A DNA stretch of 64,000 nt from Rubrivivax sp. (GTDB lineage Bacteria; Pseudomonadota; Gammaproteobacteria; Burkholderiales; Burkholderiaceae_C): positions 1 through 64,000 of the forward strand of contig JAURZK010000194.1 of NCBI GenBank assembly GCA_030653505.1. Reading direction: 5' to 3'. Position 1 is the stretch's first letter, and every line of letters starts with the position of its first letter. The notes below the pieces were generated by a model that had not been told where the DNA came from, did not search any database, and saw nothing but the letters and a program-made list of their open reading frames with translations. Below are positions 45,077 through 54,173 of the stretch, piece after piece. A program made the translations under genes and the position numbers.

Positions 45077-46882
45077 ATGGATCTGCAAACCACCATCTAC
45101 ATCGGTGTCGGCTTGAGCTTCGCGCTCTACATCGGCATCGCCATTTGGGCCCGCGCCGGGTCCACCTCCGAGTTCTACGCCGCGGGCGGCAGCGTGCACC
45201 CGGTGATGAACGGCATGGCCACAGCGGCCGACTGGATGAGCGCCGCGTCGTTCATTTCCATGGCCGGCCTGATCGCCAACATGGGCTACGGCGGCGGTCT
45301 CTTCCTGATGGGCTGGACCGGCGGCTACGTGCTGCTGGCCATGCTGCTGGCGCCGTACCTGCGCAAGTTCGGCAAGTTCACCGTGCCCCAGTTCATCGGC
45401 GACCGCTTCTACTCGAAGAGCGCCAGTGCCGTGGCCGTGGTCTGCCTGCTGACCGCCTCCATCACCTACATCATCGGCCAGATGACCGGTGTGGGCGTGG
45501 CCTTCTCGCGCTTCCTCGGCGTCAGCAGTGAAGTCGGCATCTACGTCGGCATGGGCATCGTGTTCCTGTACGCGGTGTTCGGTGGCATGAAGGGCATCAC
45601 CTACACCCAGGTGGCGCAGTACATCGTGCTGATCCTGGCCTACACGGTGCCGGCGATCTTCATCAGCCTGCAACTCACCGGCGTGCCCATCCCGCAACTG
45701 GGCCTGGGCTCGGACATGGCGGGCACCGACGTGTCGCTGCTGAGCAAGCTCGACATGGTCGTCACCGACCTGGGTTTCGGCAAGTACACGACGACCACGG
45801 CCGGCAGCACGCTGAACATGTTCGTCTACACGCTGAGCCTGATGATCGGCACCGCCGGTCTGCCCCACGTCATCATGCGATTCTTTACCGTGCCTTCGGT
45901 CAAGGACGCACGTTCGTCGGCGGGTTGGGCGCTGGTCTTCATCGCCATCCTGTACACCACCGCCCCCGCGGTGGCCGCGATGGCCAAGCTGAACCTGCAC
46001 GGCACCGTGAACACGGCCGTCGTGAAGGGCGGTGACCTCTACGCCCCCGAAGCCAGCATCGTGGCCGAGACCCGCCCCGACTGGATGAAGCGCTGGGAAA
46101 AGACAGGGCTGCTGAAGTTCGAGGACAAGAACGGCGACGGCCGCATCCAGTATTACAACGACAAGACCGCCAACCCCGAAGCCAAGGCCAAGGCCGAAGC
46201 CGCGGGCTGGAAGGGCAACGAGCTGACCGTCAACGCCGACATCATCGTGCTGGCCAACCCCGAGATCGCGCTGCTGCCCAACTGGGTCATCGCGCTGGTG
46301 GCGGCGGGTGGCCTGGCAGCGGCGCTGTCGACGGCGGCGGGCCTGCTGATGGCCATCTCGGCGGCCGTCTCGCACGACCTGATCAAGAACATCTTCGTGC
46401 CCAGCATCAGCGAGAAGAACGAGCTGCTGGCCGGCAAGATCTCGATGGCCGTGGCCATCGTCATCTCGGGCTGGCTGGGCCTCAACCCCCCGGGCTTCGC
46501 GGCCGGTACCGTGGCCCTGGCCTTCGGTATTGCCGCTTCCTCGCTGTTCCCGGCCATCATGATGGGCATATTCAGCAAGAAGATGAACAAGGAAGGCGCC
46601 ATCGCCGGCATGCTGGCGGGCCTGGCCGTGACGCTGTTCTACGTCTTCGCGCACAAGGGTATCTTCTTCGTCAAGGGCACGGACTTCCTGCCCATGATCG
46701 GTGGTGCCAACAGCTTCTTCGGCATCACGCCTGAGGCCTTCGGTGCGGTGGGCGCGGCGGTGAACTTCATCGTCGCCTTCCTGGTGGACAAGGTCACCAA
46801 GGAGCCGCCAGCGCACATCCAGGCCATGGTCGAGGCCGTGCGCATCCCGCGCGGTTCGAAGACGGTGGACGGTGCCCATTGA
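45077..46882 (+). CDS. Sodium:solute symporter large subunit (VC2705 subfamily)
   Basis: 601-residue SSS-family transporter with about 13 helices. It has the typical SSS sequence EFYAAGGSVHPVMNGMATAADWMSAASFISMAGLIA, and the unusual extended hydrophilic loop (about 330-390) with RWEKTGLLKFEDKNGDGRIQYYNDKTA, whose DKNGDGRIQ is a calcium-binding-like EF motif. Members transport acetate, pyruvate or similar monocarboxylates. It is co-transcribed with the DUF4212 gene, and a hairpin terminator candidate follows. The nearby CrbS-like kinase suggests monocarboxylate use. Confidence 0.92.
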   Translation: MDLQTTIYIGVGLSFALYIGIAIWARAGSTSEFYAAGGSVHPVMNGMATAADWMSAASFISMAGLIANMGYGGGLFLMGWTGGYVLLAMLLAPYLRKFGKFTVPQFIGDRFYSKSASAVAVVCLLTASITYIIGQMTGVGVAFSRFLGVSSEVGIYVGMGIVFLYAVFGGMKGITYTQVAQYIVLILAYTVPAIFISLQLTGVPIPQLGLGSDMAGTDVSLLSKLDMVVTDLGFGKYTTTTAGSTLNMFVYTLSLMIGTAGLPHVIMRFFTVPSVKDARSSAGWALVFIAILYTTAPAVAAMAKLNLHGTVNTAVVKGGDLYAPEASIVAETRPDWMKRWEKTGLLKFEDKNGDGRIQYYNDKTANPEAKAKAEAAGWKGNELTVNADIIVLANPEIALLPNWVIALVAAGGLAAALSTAAGLLMAISAAVSHDLIKNIFVPSISEKNELLAGKISMAVAIVISGWLGLNPPGFAAGTVALAFGIAASSLFPAIMMGIFSKKMNKEGAIAGMLAGLAVTLFYVFAHKGIFFVKGTDFLPMIGGANSFFGITPEAFGAVGAAVNFIVAFLVDKVTKEPPAHIQAMVEAVRIPRGSKTVDGAH

Positions 46883-46948
46883 GGTAAACCACGGCGCCGA
46901 CTGGCGCTGAAGCGGGCCCCGGCCGCAAGGCGTGGGGCCCAGAATCGA

Positions 46949-46983
46949 GGGCCCTGCCGGTCAAGCTGGCGGGGCCCTTTCTC
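46949..46983 (+). terminator. Rho-independent terminator candidate after the symporter genes
   Basis: Twelve-base arms (46949-46960 and 46966-46977) pair with two G-U-compatible mismatches around a five-base loop, followed by TTTCTCC. It separates the symporter pair from the next membrane-protein gene, although some read-through is plausible. Confidence 0.6.
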
Positions 46984-47015
46984 CTGAGCAGTCTGTTGCC
47001 GAGCCGGAGCCACGC

Positions 47016-47384
47016 ATGACCTTCGACGTCAGTGTCGCCATCACCTGGATCCTCTTCCTGGCCTTGTTCCCGATGGCCTTCTTCTGGCTGCGCCGGGCCT
47101 GGCGCATCGGCATCAAGCGCGACTTCTCGGAGGTGGCGCTGAAGCGCGGCGAGCCACCGCCGCGGGTCGAGAAGTGGGCACCGTACGAGATGGTCATCAA
47201 CGGCCTGGCAGGCGTGGTGGCGGTCTACGTCATCTTCGCGGTGCTCTTCACCGGCATCGCCTACGAAAACTGGACGGCGATTGCCGGCACCACGATCTGG
47301 AGCAAGTTCATGCTCGACTTCGCGCTCAGCCGGCACGCGCACGGTTTTGCGGCCAAGAAGGCCGACAAGGCCAACAAGGCCTGA
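47016..47384 (+). CDS. Conserved membrane protein of unknown function, symporter-associated
   Basis: 122 residues. The N-terminus (FDVSVAITWILFLALFPMAFFWL) is a transmembrane helix and a second follows (INGLAGVVAVYVIFAVLFTGIA, about 62-83), with a basic loop between (KRDFSEVALKRGEPPPRVEKW) and a Lys-rich tail. No named domain is recognised. It lies between the symporter and the kinase, 31 bases after the terminator hairpin. The position suggests a role with the sensor or symporter (inference). Confidence 0.7.
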   Translation: MTFDVSVAITWILFLALFPMAFFWLRRAWRIGIKRDFSEVALKRGEPPPRVEKWAPYEMVINGLAGVVAVYVIFAVLFTGIAYENWTAIAGTTIWSKFMLDFALSRHAHGFAAKKADKANKA

Positions 47385-47405
47385 GCGCGGCGAGAGCTCA
47401 TCCTC

Positions 47406-47603
47406 ATGCGCCGCGGCCTGCTCCAGCAACGCCTGACGGGCTTGTTCGCACTGGGCCTGGTGCTGTTCAACTTTCCGCTGCTGGCGCTGTGGGACCGTGA
47501 CGCCACGCTGCTGGGCCTGCCGCTGTTCCCGCTGGCGCTGTTCATCGTCTGGGCACTGCTGATCGCGGTACTGGCCTGGCTGATGGAAACCGCGCCCGAC
47601 TGA
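47406..47603 (+). CDS. Small two-helix membrane protein
   Basis: 65 residues with two hydrophobic helices (LTGLFALGLVLFNFPLLALW and LFPLALFIVWALLIAVLAWLM), reminiscent of the small DUF485/DUF3311-type membrane proteins that accompany SSS transporters. It starts with RRGLLQQ. The ATG at 47406 lies 21 bases past the upstream gene, and 31 bases separate it from the kinase gene. Function unknown. Confidence 0.7.
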   Translation: MRRGLLQQRLTGLFALGLVLFNFPLLALWDRDATLLGLPLFPLALFIVWALLIAVLAWLMETAPD

Positions 47604-47634
47604 CCCGGCGCCGTCCTGCGCAGACCGCACAGCC

Positions 47635-50382
47635 ATGCTCACGCCGCCGCTCGTCCTCGGCGCTTCGTTCGCCTACCTGCTGCTGCTGTTCGTCGTCGCC
47701 TGGTGGGCCGACGGGCGCGCAGCAGCAGGCCGTTCGGTCATCGGCAACGCCTGGGTCTATGCGCTGAGCATGGCCGTGTACTGCACGGCCTGGACCTATT
47801 TCGGCAGCGTCGGCCGTGCCGCTTCGGGTGGCGTCTGGTTCCTGCCCATCTACCTCGGCCCCATGCTGGCCATGGTGCTGGCCTGGTCGGTGCTGCGCAA
47901 GATGATCCGCATCTCGCGCACCTACCGCATCACGTCCATCGCCGACTTCGTCGCCAGCCGCTACGGCAAGAGCCCGCTGCTGGCCGGACTCGTCACGCTG
48001 ATCACGGTCGTCGGCATCGTGCCCTACATCGCACTGCAGCTGAAGGCGATAGCCAGCGGCTACGCGGTCCTGACCACCGAGCTCGGCACGCCGCCGCTGC
48101 GCGTCGACTGGTGGCGCGACGGCACCTTCTACATGGCACTGGCGCTGGCCGGCTTCACGATGGTCTTCGGCACGCGCCACCTCGATGGCACCGAGCGCCA
48201 CGAGGGCATGGTGGCGGCCATAGCCTTCGAGTCGCTGGTCAAGCTGCTGGCCTTCCTGGCCGTCGGCATCTTCGTCACCTGGGGCCTGTTCGGCGGGCCG
48301 GGCGACCTCTTCGAGCGTGCGCTGGCGGTGCCCGAGCTGAAGACGCTGCTTTCACTGTCGGCGCCCGGCCGGCCCTTCGCCTACGAGCAATGGTTCGCGC
48401 TCACCATCCTGAGCATGCTGTCGGTGGTCTTCCTGCCGCGGCAGTTCCAGGTCATGGTGGTCGAGAACGTCGACGAGCGGCACCTCAAGCGCGCGGCCTG
48501 GGTGTTCCCGGCCTACCTGCTGGCCATCAACGTCTTCGTGTTGCCCATCGCCCTGGGCGGGCTCCTCTACTTCGGCCGCGGCACGGTCAACGCCGACACC
48601 TTCGTGCTCAGCCTGCCGCTGGCCGCGGGGCAGAACATGCTGGCGCTGGCGGTGTTCGTCGGCGGTCTGTCGGCGGCCACCGGCATGGTCATCGTCGAGG
48701 CCATCGCGGTGTCGACCATGGTCTGCAACGACCTCGTGATGCCGCTGCTGCTGCGCTTGGGCCGCCTGTCGCGGCGCGGCGACCTCACGGTGTTGCTGCT
48801 CTACATCCGCCGCGCCGCCATCGTCGGCGTGCTGCTGCTGGGCTACCTCTACTTCCACCTCGCGGGCGAGGCCTACGCGCTGGTAAGCATCGGGCTCATC
48901 AGCTTTGCCGCGGTGGCGCAGTTCGCGCCGGCGCTGCTGGGTGGCATGTACTGGAAGGGCGGCACGCGCGAAGGCGCGCTGGCCGGGCTGCTGGGCGGCT
49001 TTGCGTTGTGGACCTACACGCTGATGCTGCCGTCCATCGCCAAGAGCGGCTGGTGGGCCACGCCCTTCGTCGACGCCGGCCCCTTCGGCCTCGAGCTGCT
49101 GCGTCCCGAACACCTGCTGGGCCTGACCGGGCTGGACAACCTGACGCACTCGATGTTCTGGAGCCTGCTGGTCAATATCGGCCTGTACGTCGGCGTGTCG
49201 CTCGCGCGCACGCCGTCGGCGCAGGAAACCAGCCAGGCGCTGCTCTTCGTCGATGTCTTCGACCGCAAGGCGCTGGCGCGGCCGGTGTTCTGGCGCGGCC
49301 GTGCCGAGGTCGTCGACCTGCTGGCGCTGGCGCGGCGCTTCCTGGGCGCCGAGCGCGCCACGCGGCTGTTCGAGGGCTACGCCGCCGAGCGCGGCGCGGC
49401 GCGCGTGGAAGACATCGCACCCGACGCGCAACTGGTGCAGTTCGTCGAGACGCAGCTGGCCGGCGCCATCGGCAGCGCGTCGGCGCGTGTCATGGTGGCG
49501 TCGGTGGTGCAGGAAGAGGCGCTGGGCCTGGACGACGTGCTGCGCATCCTGGACGAAGCCTCGCAGCTGCGCGCCTACTCGAAGGCACTGGAGGCCGCCA
49601 CCGCCGAGCTGCGCGCCGCCAACGAGCGCCTGGAAGGCCTGGACCGGCTGAAGGACGACTTCATGAGCAGCGTCACGCACGAGCTGCGCACGCCGCTGAC
49701 GAGCATCCGCGCGCTGGCCGAGCTGATGGTCGACGACGCCGACATGCCCTCGCCCCAGCGACAGCAGTTCCTGGCCATCATCGTCACCGAGACCGAGCGG
49801 CTCACGCGCCTCGTCAACCAGGTGCTGGACATGGCCAAGATCGAGTCGGGCCATGCCGAGTGGCACAACACCGATGTCGACCTGGCCGCGCTCATCCGCC
49901 AGGCTGCGCAGACCGTGCAGGAGATGCTGCGCGAGCGCGGCGCCGAACTGGTGCTCGACCTGCCCGAGCACGTGCCCCTGTTGCGCGCCGACCCCGACCG
50001 CCTGATGCAGGTGCTGCTGAACCTGCTGTCCAACGCCGGCAAGTTCGTGCCGCACGACGGCGGGCGCATCACCGTGCGGCTGTGCTGCGACGCCGTCGGC
50101 GCCACGGTGGAGGTGCAGGACAACGGCCCCGGCGTGCCGGTGGCGCAGCGCGCGCTGATCTTCGAGAAGTTCCGCCAGGGCGGGCAGGCCAGCCAGCGGC
50201 CGCAGGGCACCGGGCTGGGGCTGCCCATCAGCCGCCAGATCGTCGAACATTTCGGCGGCCGCATGGAACTGCGGCCTGACACCGGTCAAGGCGCGTGTTT
50301 TGCGTTCACGCTACCTTGGCCCAATCCCCCAGAGCCGACCCCCGCGGGTGCAGCAGCGGCCAACGCAGGAGACAAGACATGA
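47635..50382 (+). CDS. SSS-type sensor histidine kinase (CrbS/CbrA-like)
   Basis: 915-residue hybrid of a sodium-solute symporter-like sensor and a histidine kinase. About 13 transmembrane helices span residues 1-500. A linker of the STAC type follows (ARRFLGAERATRLFEGYAAERG), then a coiled coil and the DHp box FMSSVTHELRTPLTSIRALAELM with the phosphoacceptor H682. The HATPase has LLNLLSNAGKFVP (N box), DNGPGVPVAQR (G1) and GTGLGLPISRQI (G2). CrbS in Vibrio regulates acs and acetate use; a similar role is likely. There is no PAS domain. The TGA overlaps the response regulator's ATG. Confidence 0.93.
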   Translation: MLTPPLVLGASFAYLLLLFVVAWWADGRAAAGRSVIGNAWVYALSMAVYCTAWTYFGSVGRAASGGVWFLPIYLGPMLAMVLAWSVLRKMIRISRTYRITSIADFVASRYGKSPLLAGLVTLITVVGIVPYIALQLKAIASGYAVLTTELGTPPLRVDWWRDGTFYMALALAGFTMVFGTRHLDGTERHEGMVAAIAFESLVKLLAFLAVGIFVTWGLFGGPGDLFERALAVPELKTLLSLSAPGRPFAYEQWFALTILSMLSVVFLPRQFQVMVVENVDERHLKRAAWVFPAYLLAINVFVLPIALGGLLYFGRGTVNADTFVLSLPLAAGQNMLALAVFVGGLSAATGMVIVEAIAVSTMVCNDLVMPLLLRLGRLSRRGDLTVLLLYIRRAAIVGVLLLGYLYFHLAGEAYALVSIGLISFAAVAQFAPALLGGMYWKGGTREGALAGLLGGFALWTYTLMLPSIAKSGWWATPFVDAGPFGLELLRPEHLLGLTGLDNLTHSMFWSLLVNIGLYVGVSLARTPSAQETSQALLFVDVFDRKALARPVFWRGRAEVVDLLALARRFLGAERATRLFEGYAAERGAARVEDIAPDAQLVQFVETQLAGAIGSASARVMVASVVQEEALGLDDVLRILDEASQLRAYSKALEAATAELRAANERLEGLDRLKDDFMSSVTHELRTPLTSIRALAELMVDDADMPSPQRQQFLAIIVTETERLTRLVNQVLDMAKIESGHAEWHNTDVDLAALIRQAAQTVQEMLRERGAELVLDLPEHVPLLRADPDRLMQVLLNLLSNAGKFVPHDGGRITVRLCCDAVGATVEVQDNGPGVPVAQRALIFEKFRQGGQASQRPQGTGLGLPISRQIVEHFGGRMELRPDTGQGACFAFTLPWPNPPEPTPAGAAAANAGDKT

Positions 50383-50786
50383 GCGATCGCATCCTCATCG
50401 CCGACGACGAACCCAACATCCTCATCTCGCTGGAATACCTGATGAAACGCGAGGGCTACGAGGTGCACGTGGCGCGCGACGGGCAGGAAGCGCTGGACCT
50501 GCTGCGCAGCGTGCAACCGCGCCTGGTGCTGCTGGACGTGATGATGCCGAACAAGAACGGCTTCGAGGTCTGCCAGGAACTGCGTGCAGAAGAGGCGCTG
50601 AAGGACACGCTGGTGCTGATGCTCACCGCCAAGGGCCGCGACACCGACATCGCCAAGGGCCTGGGCGTCGGTGCCGATGCCTACATGACCAAACCCTTCT
50701 CGACCAAGGAACTGGTGGTCAAGGTGCGCGAGATGCTGGCCGCGCCACGTGGCGCTGGGGCAGCCGCAGAGGGCGTTGCCCCGTGA
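50379..50786 (+). CDS. Receiver-only response regulator
   Basis: 135-residue CheY-like protein. The acidic pair DDE is at 9-11, the phosphoacceptor is D53 (RLVLLDVMMPNKNG), T83 and K105 (MLTAKG, MTKPFSTKE) complete the active site. No output domain follows; the last 15 residues are Gly/Ala-rich. It overlaps the kinase gene (ATGA), so it is its likely partner. Unlike CrbR, which carries a LuxR-type HTH, it must act by protein contact, perhaps with the exonuclease fusion whose GTG overlaps its stop. Confidence 0.9.
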   Translation: MSDRILIADDEPNILISLEYLMKREGYEVHVARDGQEALDLLRSVQPRLVLLDVMMPNKNGFEVCQELRAEEALKDTLVLMLTAKGRDTDIAKGLGVGADAYMTKPFSTKELVVKVREMLAAPRGAGAAAEGVAP

Positions 50787-52978
50787 CCCCTGCGCGTCAG
50801 CTTCAGCTGGCCTCTGCCGTCGCCGTGGTCGGCGCGCTGGTGCTGCTGTCGGTCTTCCTGGGCGCGGCCGTGGCCCTGGTGTGGTCGGGCTGGAGCGAAG
50901 CCGAGCGGGTGACGGCACGGGCGCTGCTCGACGGACGCGGCGCCCAGGTCATGCTGGCCGTGGTCGTGCTGCTGGTGTTCGCCGGCGCGGTGGCGCAGCC
51001 GCTGCTCCGCCGCTGGGTGCTGGCCACCGCGCAGCTGCAGGAACAGGCGCAGGTGCTGGTCAGTTCAGACGTGCAGCGCCAGCTCGCGGTGCCCGGCGGC
51101 GCCGGCCCGGTGCGCGCGCTGGCCGGCACCATCAACGACCTGGCCGCGCAGCGCGACCAGCTCAGGCGCGACATCGCCGCCGAGGTGGCGCAGGCCAGCC
51201 GCGGCATCGCGCAGGAACGCAACCGCCTGGCCGCACTGATGAGCGAGCTGACGCAGAGCGTGGTGGTGTGCAACCTCGACGGCCGTGTGCTGCTTTACAA
51301 CAACCGGGCGCGGGTGCAGTTCCGCGCCCTGTCCGACGCACCCACGTTGGCCGGCGGCGCCGAGCTCATCGGCCTGGGCCGCAGCATCTACAACGTCTTC
51401 GACCGCAAGCTGGTGGCGCACGCGCTGGACAGCGTGCAGCAGCGCCTCGCGCGCGGCGCGGCCCACCCCACGGCGCAGTTCGTCACCACCACGCGCAGCG
51501 GCCAGCTGCTGCGCGCGATGATGACGCCGGTGCGTGGCGTGGCCGACGAGACCCCGGCCGACACCGCCGCGGCCGAACCGCCGCCCATCACCGGCTTCGT
51601 GCTGATGCTCGACAACATCACGCGCGAATACGAACAGGAATCAGCGCGTGAACGTGGCCTGCACGGCCTGACCGAGCAGAGCCGCGCCTCGCTGGCCAAC
51701 CTGCAGGCGGCGGTCGAGATGCTCGACGACGAAGGCCTCGAACCCGCGATGCGCGAACGTTTCCTGAGCGTGGTGCGCGACGAGACGCAGGCCATGAACC
51801 GTCGTATCAAGGAACTCGCGGCGCAGAGCGCGCAGGGCCTGGCCACACGCTGGCCGCTGGAAGAGATGCTGGGCGCCGACTTCGTGCAGGCCGCGCTGCT
51901 GCGCATCCAGGCCCAGGGCAGTGCCCGCTGCAGCGCTGCCGAGGTCGATGGCGCGCTGTGGCTCAAGCTCGACAGCTTCTCGTTGCTGCAGGCGCTGGCC
52001 TACCTGGCGCTGCGCCTGCAGGACGAGTACGCGGTGAAGTCACTGCAGCTGCGCCTGAGCGCGGCCGACGAGCGCCGCGCCCGGCTCGACCTGGTGTGGG
52101 GCGGCCAGGCCATGAGCACAGAGACCGTGATGGGCTGGGAGATGGACCCCATCTCCACCGGCCAGGAGACCACGCTGCTGACCGTGCGCGACGTGGTACA
52201 GCGCCACGGCGGCGAATTCTGGTTCGAACGCGATCGCCTTCGCCACCAGGCCTTCTTCCGCTTCCTGCTGCCGCTGGCGCCCAGTGCCGCGGCCGAGCCC
52301 ATCGACATGGTCGAGAGCCGGCCCGAGTTCTACGACTTCGACCTCTTCGCCGGCGGCGAGAGCAGCCACGCGCTGGACGAGCGCCGCCTGGTCGACCTGT
52401 CCTACACGATCTTCGACACCGAGACCACGGGCCTGGACCCGGCCGGCGGCGACGAGATCATCCAGATCGGCGCCACACGTCTGGTGGGCGGCAAGCTGCG
52501 CAAGGGCGAGAGTTTCGACCAGCTCGTTGACCCGCAGCGCAGCATCCCGGCCGCGGGCATTCCCATCCACGGCATCACGCCCGACATGGTGGCCGGCAAG
52601 CCCACCGTCGCGCAGGTGCTGCCGGCCTTCCATGCCTACGCGCAGGACACGGTGCTGGTGGCGCACAACGCGGCTTTCGACATGCGCTTCCTGCAGTTGA
52701 AGGAAACCAGCACGGGCGTGAAGTTCGATCAGCCGGTGCTCGACACGCTGCTGCTCTCGGCGGTGGTGCACCCGAACCAGGAATCGCACCGGCTGGAGGC
52801 GATTGCCGAGCGCTTCGACGTCACCGTCATCGGCCGCCACACGGCACTGGGTGACGCGCTGGTCACCGCCGAGATCTTCCAGAAGCTGGTGCCCCTGCTG
52901 GCCGAGCAGGGCATCCACACCTTGGGCGAAGCGCGTGCGGCGGCGCAGAAGACCTACTACGCGCGGCTGAAGTACTGA
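50783..52978 (+). CDS. Degenerate histidine kinase fused to a DEDDh 3'-5' exonuclease
   Basis: 731 residues. Two N-terminal helices (about 10-35 and 50-72) anchor it. A HAMP-like coil (ERNRLAALMSELTQSVVVCN) leads into a PAS-like domain (NLDGRVLLYNNRARVQF). The following LTEQSRASLANLQAAVEML looks like a DHp helix without phosphoacceptor His, and the region 380-520 like an ATPase fold without clear N or G boxes. The last 190 residues are an intact DnaQ-like exonuclease: D545 and E547 in FDTETTG, D633 in HNAAFD, H686 and D691 in HTALGDA. The GTG overlaps the receiver gene. Such fusions sit beside symporter kinases in related bacteria; the substrate is unknown. Confidence 0.82.
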   Translation: MTPARQLQLASAVAVVGALVLLSVFLGAAVALVWSGWSEAERVTARALLDGRGAQVMLAVVVLLVFAGAVAQPLLRRWVLATAQLQEQAQVLVSSDVQRQLAVPGGAGPVRALAGTINDLAAQRDQLRRDIAAEVAQASRGIAQERNRLAALMSELTQSVVVCNLDGRVLLYNNRARVQFRALSDAPTLAGGAELIGLGRSIYNVFDRKLVAHALDSVQQRLARGAAHPTAQFVTTTRSGQLLRAMMTPVRGVADETPADTAAAEPPPITGFVLMLDNITREYEQESARERGLHGLTEQSRASLANLQAAVEMLDDEGLEPAMRERFLSVVRDETQAMNRRIKELAAQSAQGLATRWPLEEMLGADFVQAALLRIQAQGSARCSAAEVDGALWLKLDSFSLLQALAYLALRLQDEYAVKSLQLRLSAADERRARLDLVWGGQAMSTETVMGWEMDPISTGQETTLLTVRDVVQRHGGEFWFERDRLRHQAFFRFLLPLAPSAAAEPIDMVESRPEFYDFDLFAGGESSHALDERRLVDLSYTIFDTETTGLDPAGGDEIIQIGATRLVGGKLRKGESFDQLVDPQRSIPAAGIPIHGITPDMVAGKPTVAQVLPAFHAYAQDTVLVAHNAAFDMRFLQLKETSTGVKFDQPVLDTLLLSAVVHPNQESHRLEAIAERFDVTVIGRHTALGDALVTAEIFQKLVPLLAEQGIHTLGEARAAAQKTYYARLKY

Positions 52979-53090
52979 AGGCCGCCCGTACACCGTAAAC
53001 CCCCACCCCCGCATCCCCAGTTCGGATCATCTCCGCACGGCGCCGGCTGTACAGAATCGGCAGGCCCGCTTTCAGGGTGCGGAGACAGCG

Positions 53091-54161
53091 ATGAGCAAAC
53101 ACCAGGTCTTCCTGCTGCACGGCATGGGGCATCACGCCGAGGGCTGGGAGGCGCCGTACGTGGCGGCCATCAAGCTGGCCTACGGCCAGTTTCCCGACCT
53201 CGCCGCCCGCGACATCGAGCAGCGCGTCGACTTCGTGACTATCCACTACGACCACATCTTCCGCGAAGTGCTGGACGCCTGGGCGAACAACGCGGAAATC
53301 ATCGCTGCGGCCTCGGCGCAGACCGGCGTGCCCTTGTCGAAGCTGACGAAGTGGCTCGCTGGCGCCGGGGAACTGAAGGACAACTTCGCCTGGACCCATG
53401 CGGCCGACGTGCTGCTGTACCGGGCCTTCAGTCTGGTGCGCAACCGCGTCTGCACCCATGTCGCCCGCCAGATCGTCGACCGCCTGCAAGCCGAGAGCGC
53501 CGGCGGGCCCGTGGCCTGGTCGGCCATCGGTCACAGCCTGGGCACCGCGGTCTTGCACGACACACTCGCCCGCCTATGGAATCCGCACAGCCAGCTGCCC
53601 GGCGCCGAGGCCTTCGCGGCCCACAACGCACAGGCGCATCTGCTGATGATGGTCGCGAACGTGAGCCGCGTGCTGGAGGTCAAGACAGCCGCCGAGCCCT
53701 ACGACGTCTTCGACACGGCCGTCAAGCCGGGCTTCGCGGGCCAGAGCGGTCGCGGCTGCCGCTACTACCTCAATGCGCGGCACCGGCTGGACCCTTTCAC
53801 GGTGCCCAAGATGTTCAGCCCGCAGATGTGGCCCGACGAGGCGGCGCTGACGGCGCGTCCGCCGCGCTACCTGTCGGTCGAGGTGGACCACATCCACCAA
53901 GAGAACGTGCACGACTTTGCCCACTACCTGCTGCATCCCGCGGTGTACGTGCCCATGCTCAGGCGCCTGTTCGGCATGCAGGCCGTGAGCGACGATGACG
54001 AACGTGACGCCTTGGCGCGCTTCCGTGCCTTCGGTCCCCTGCAGGACCAGGTGGCCATCGAGCTCAAGACCCGGCTGGAAAACATCCTGCCGAGCCAGGC
54101 CGCAGACTGGCTGGAGCTTGGCAAGCTGCGCAGGGCTTTCGACAAGCTGGCCAAGGTCTGA
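53091..54161 (+). CDS. Alpha/beta-hydrolase-like protein of unknown substrate
   Basis: 356 residues. QVFLLHGMGHHAEGW opens with an HGMG oxyanion-type loop, and VAWSAIGHSLGTAVLHDTL carries a GHSLG nucleophile elbow (Ser near 148). An Asp/His pair could be supplied by VDHIHQENVHDF (around 265). There is no signal peptide. The fold resembles bacterial lipases/acyl-hydrolases without a clear subfamily. It starts 112 bases after the exonuclease stop and is followed by an exported protein gene after 12 bases. Confidence 0.72.
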   Translation: MSKHQVFLLHGMGHHAEGWEAPYVAAIKLAYGQFPDLAARDIEQRVDFVTIHYDHIFREVLDAWANNAEIIAAASAQTGVPLSKLTKWLAGAGELKDNFAWTHAADVLLYRAFSLVRNRVCTHVARQIVDRLQAESAGGPVAWSAIGHSLGTAVLHDTLARLWNPHSQLPGAEAFAAHNAQAHLLMMVANVSRVLEVKTAAEPYDVFDTAVKPGFAGQSGRGCRYYLNARHRLDPFTVPKMFSPQMWPDEAALTARPPRYLSVEVDHIHQENVHDFAHYLLHPAVYVPMLRRLFGMQAVSDDDERDALARFRAFGPLQDQVAIELKTRLENILPSQAADWLELGKLRRAFDKLAKV

Positions 54162-54173
54162 GGAGGGCGCAGC

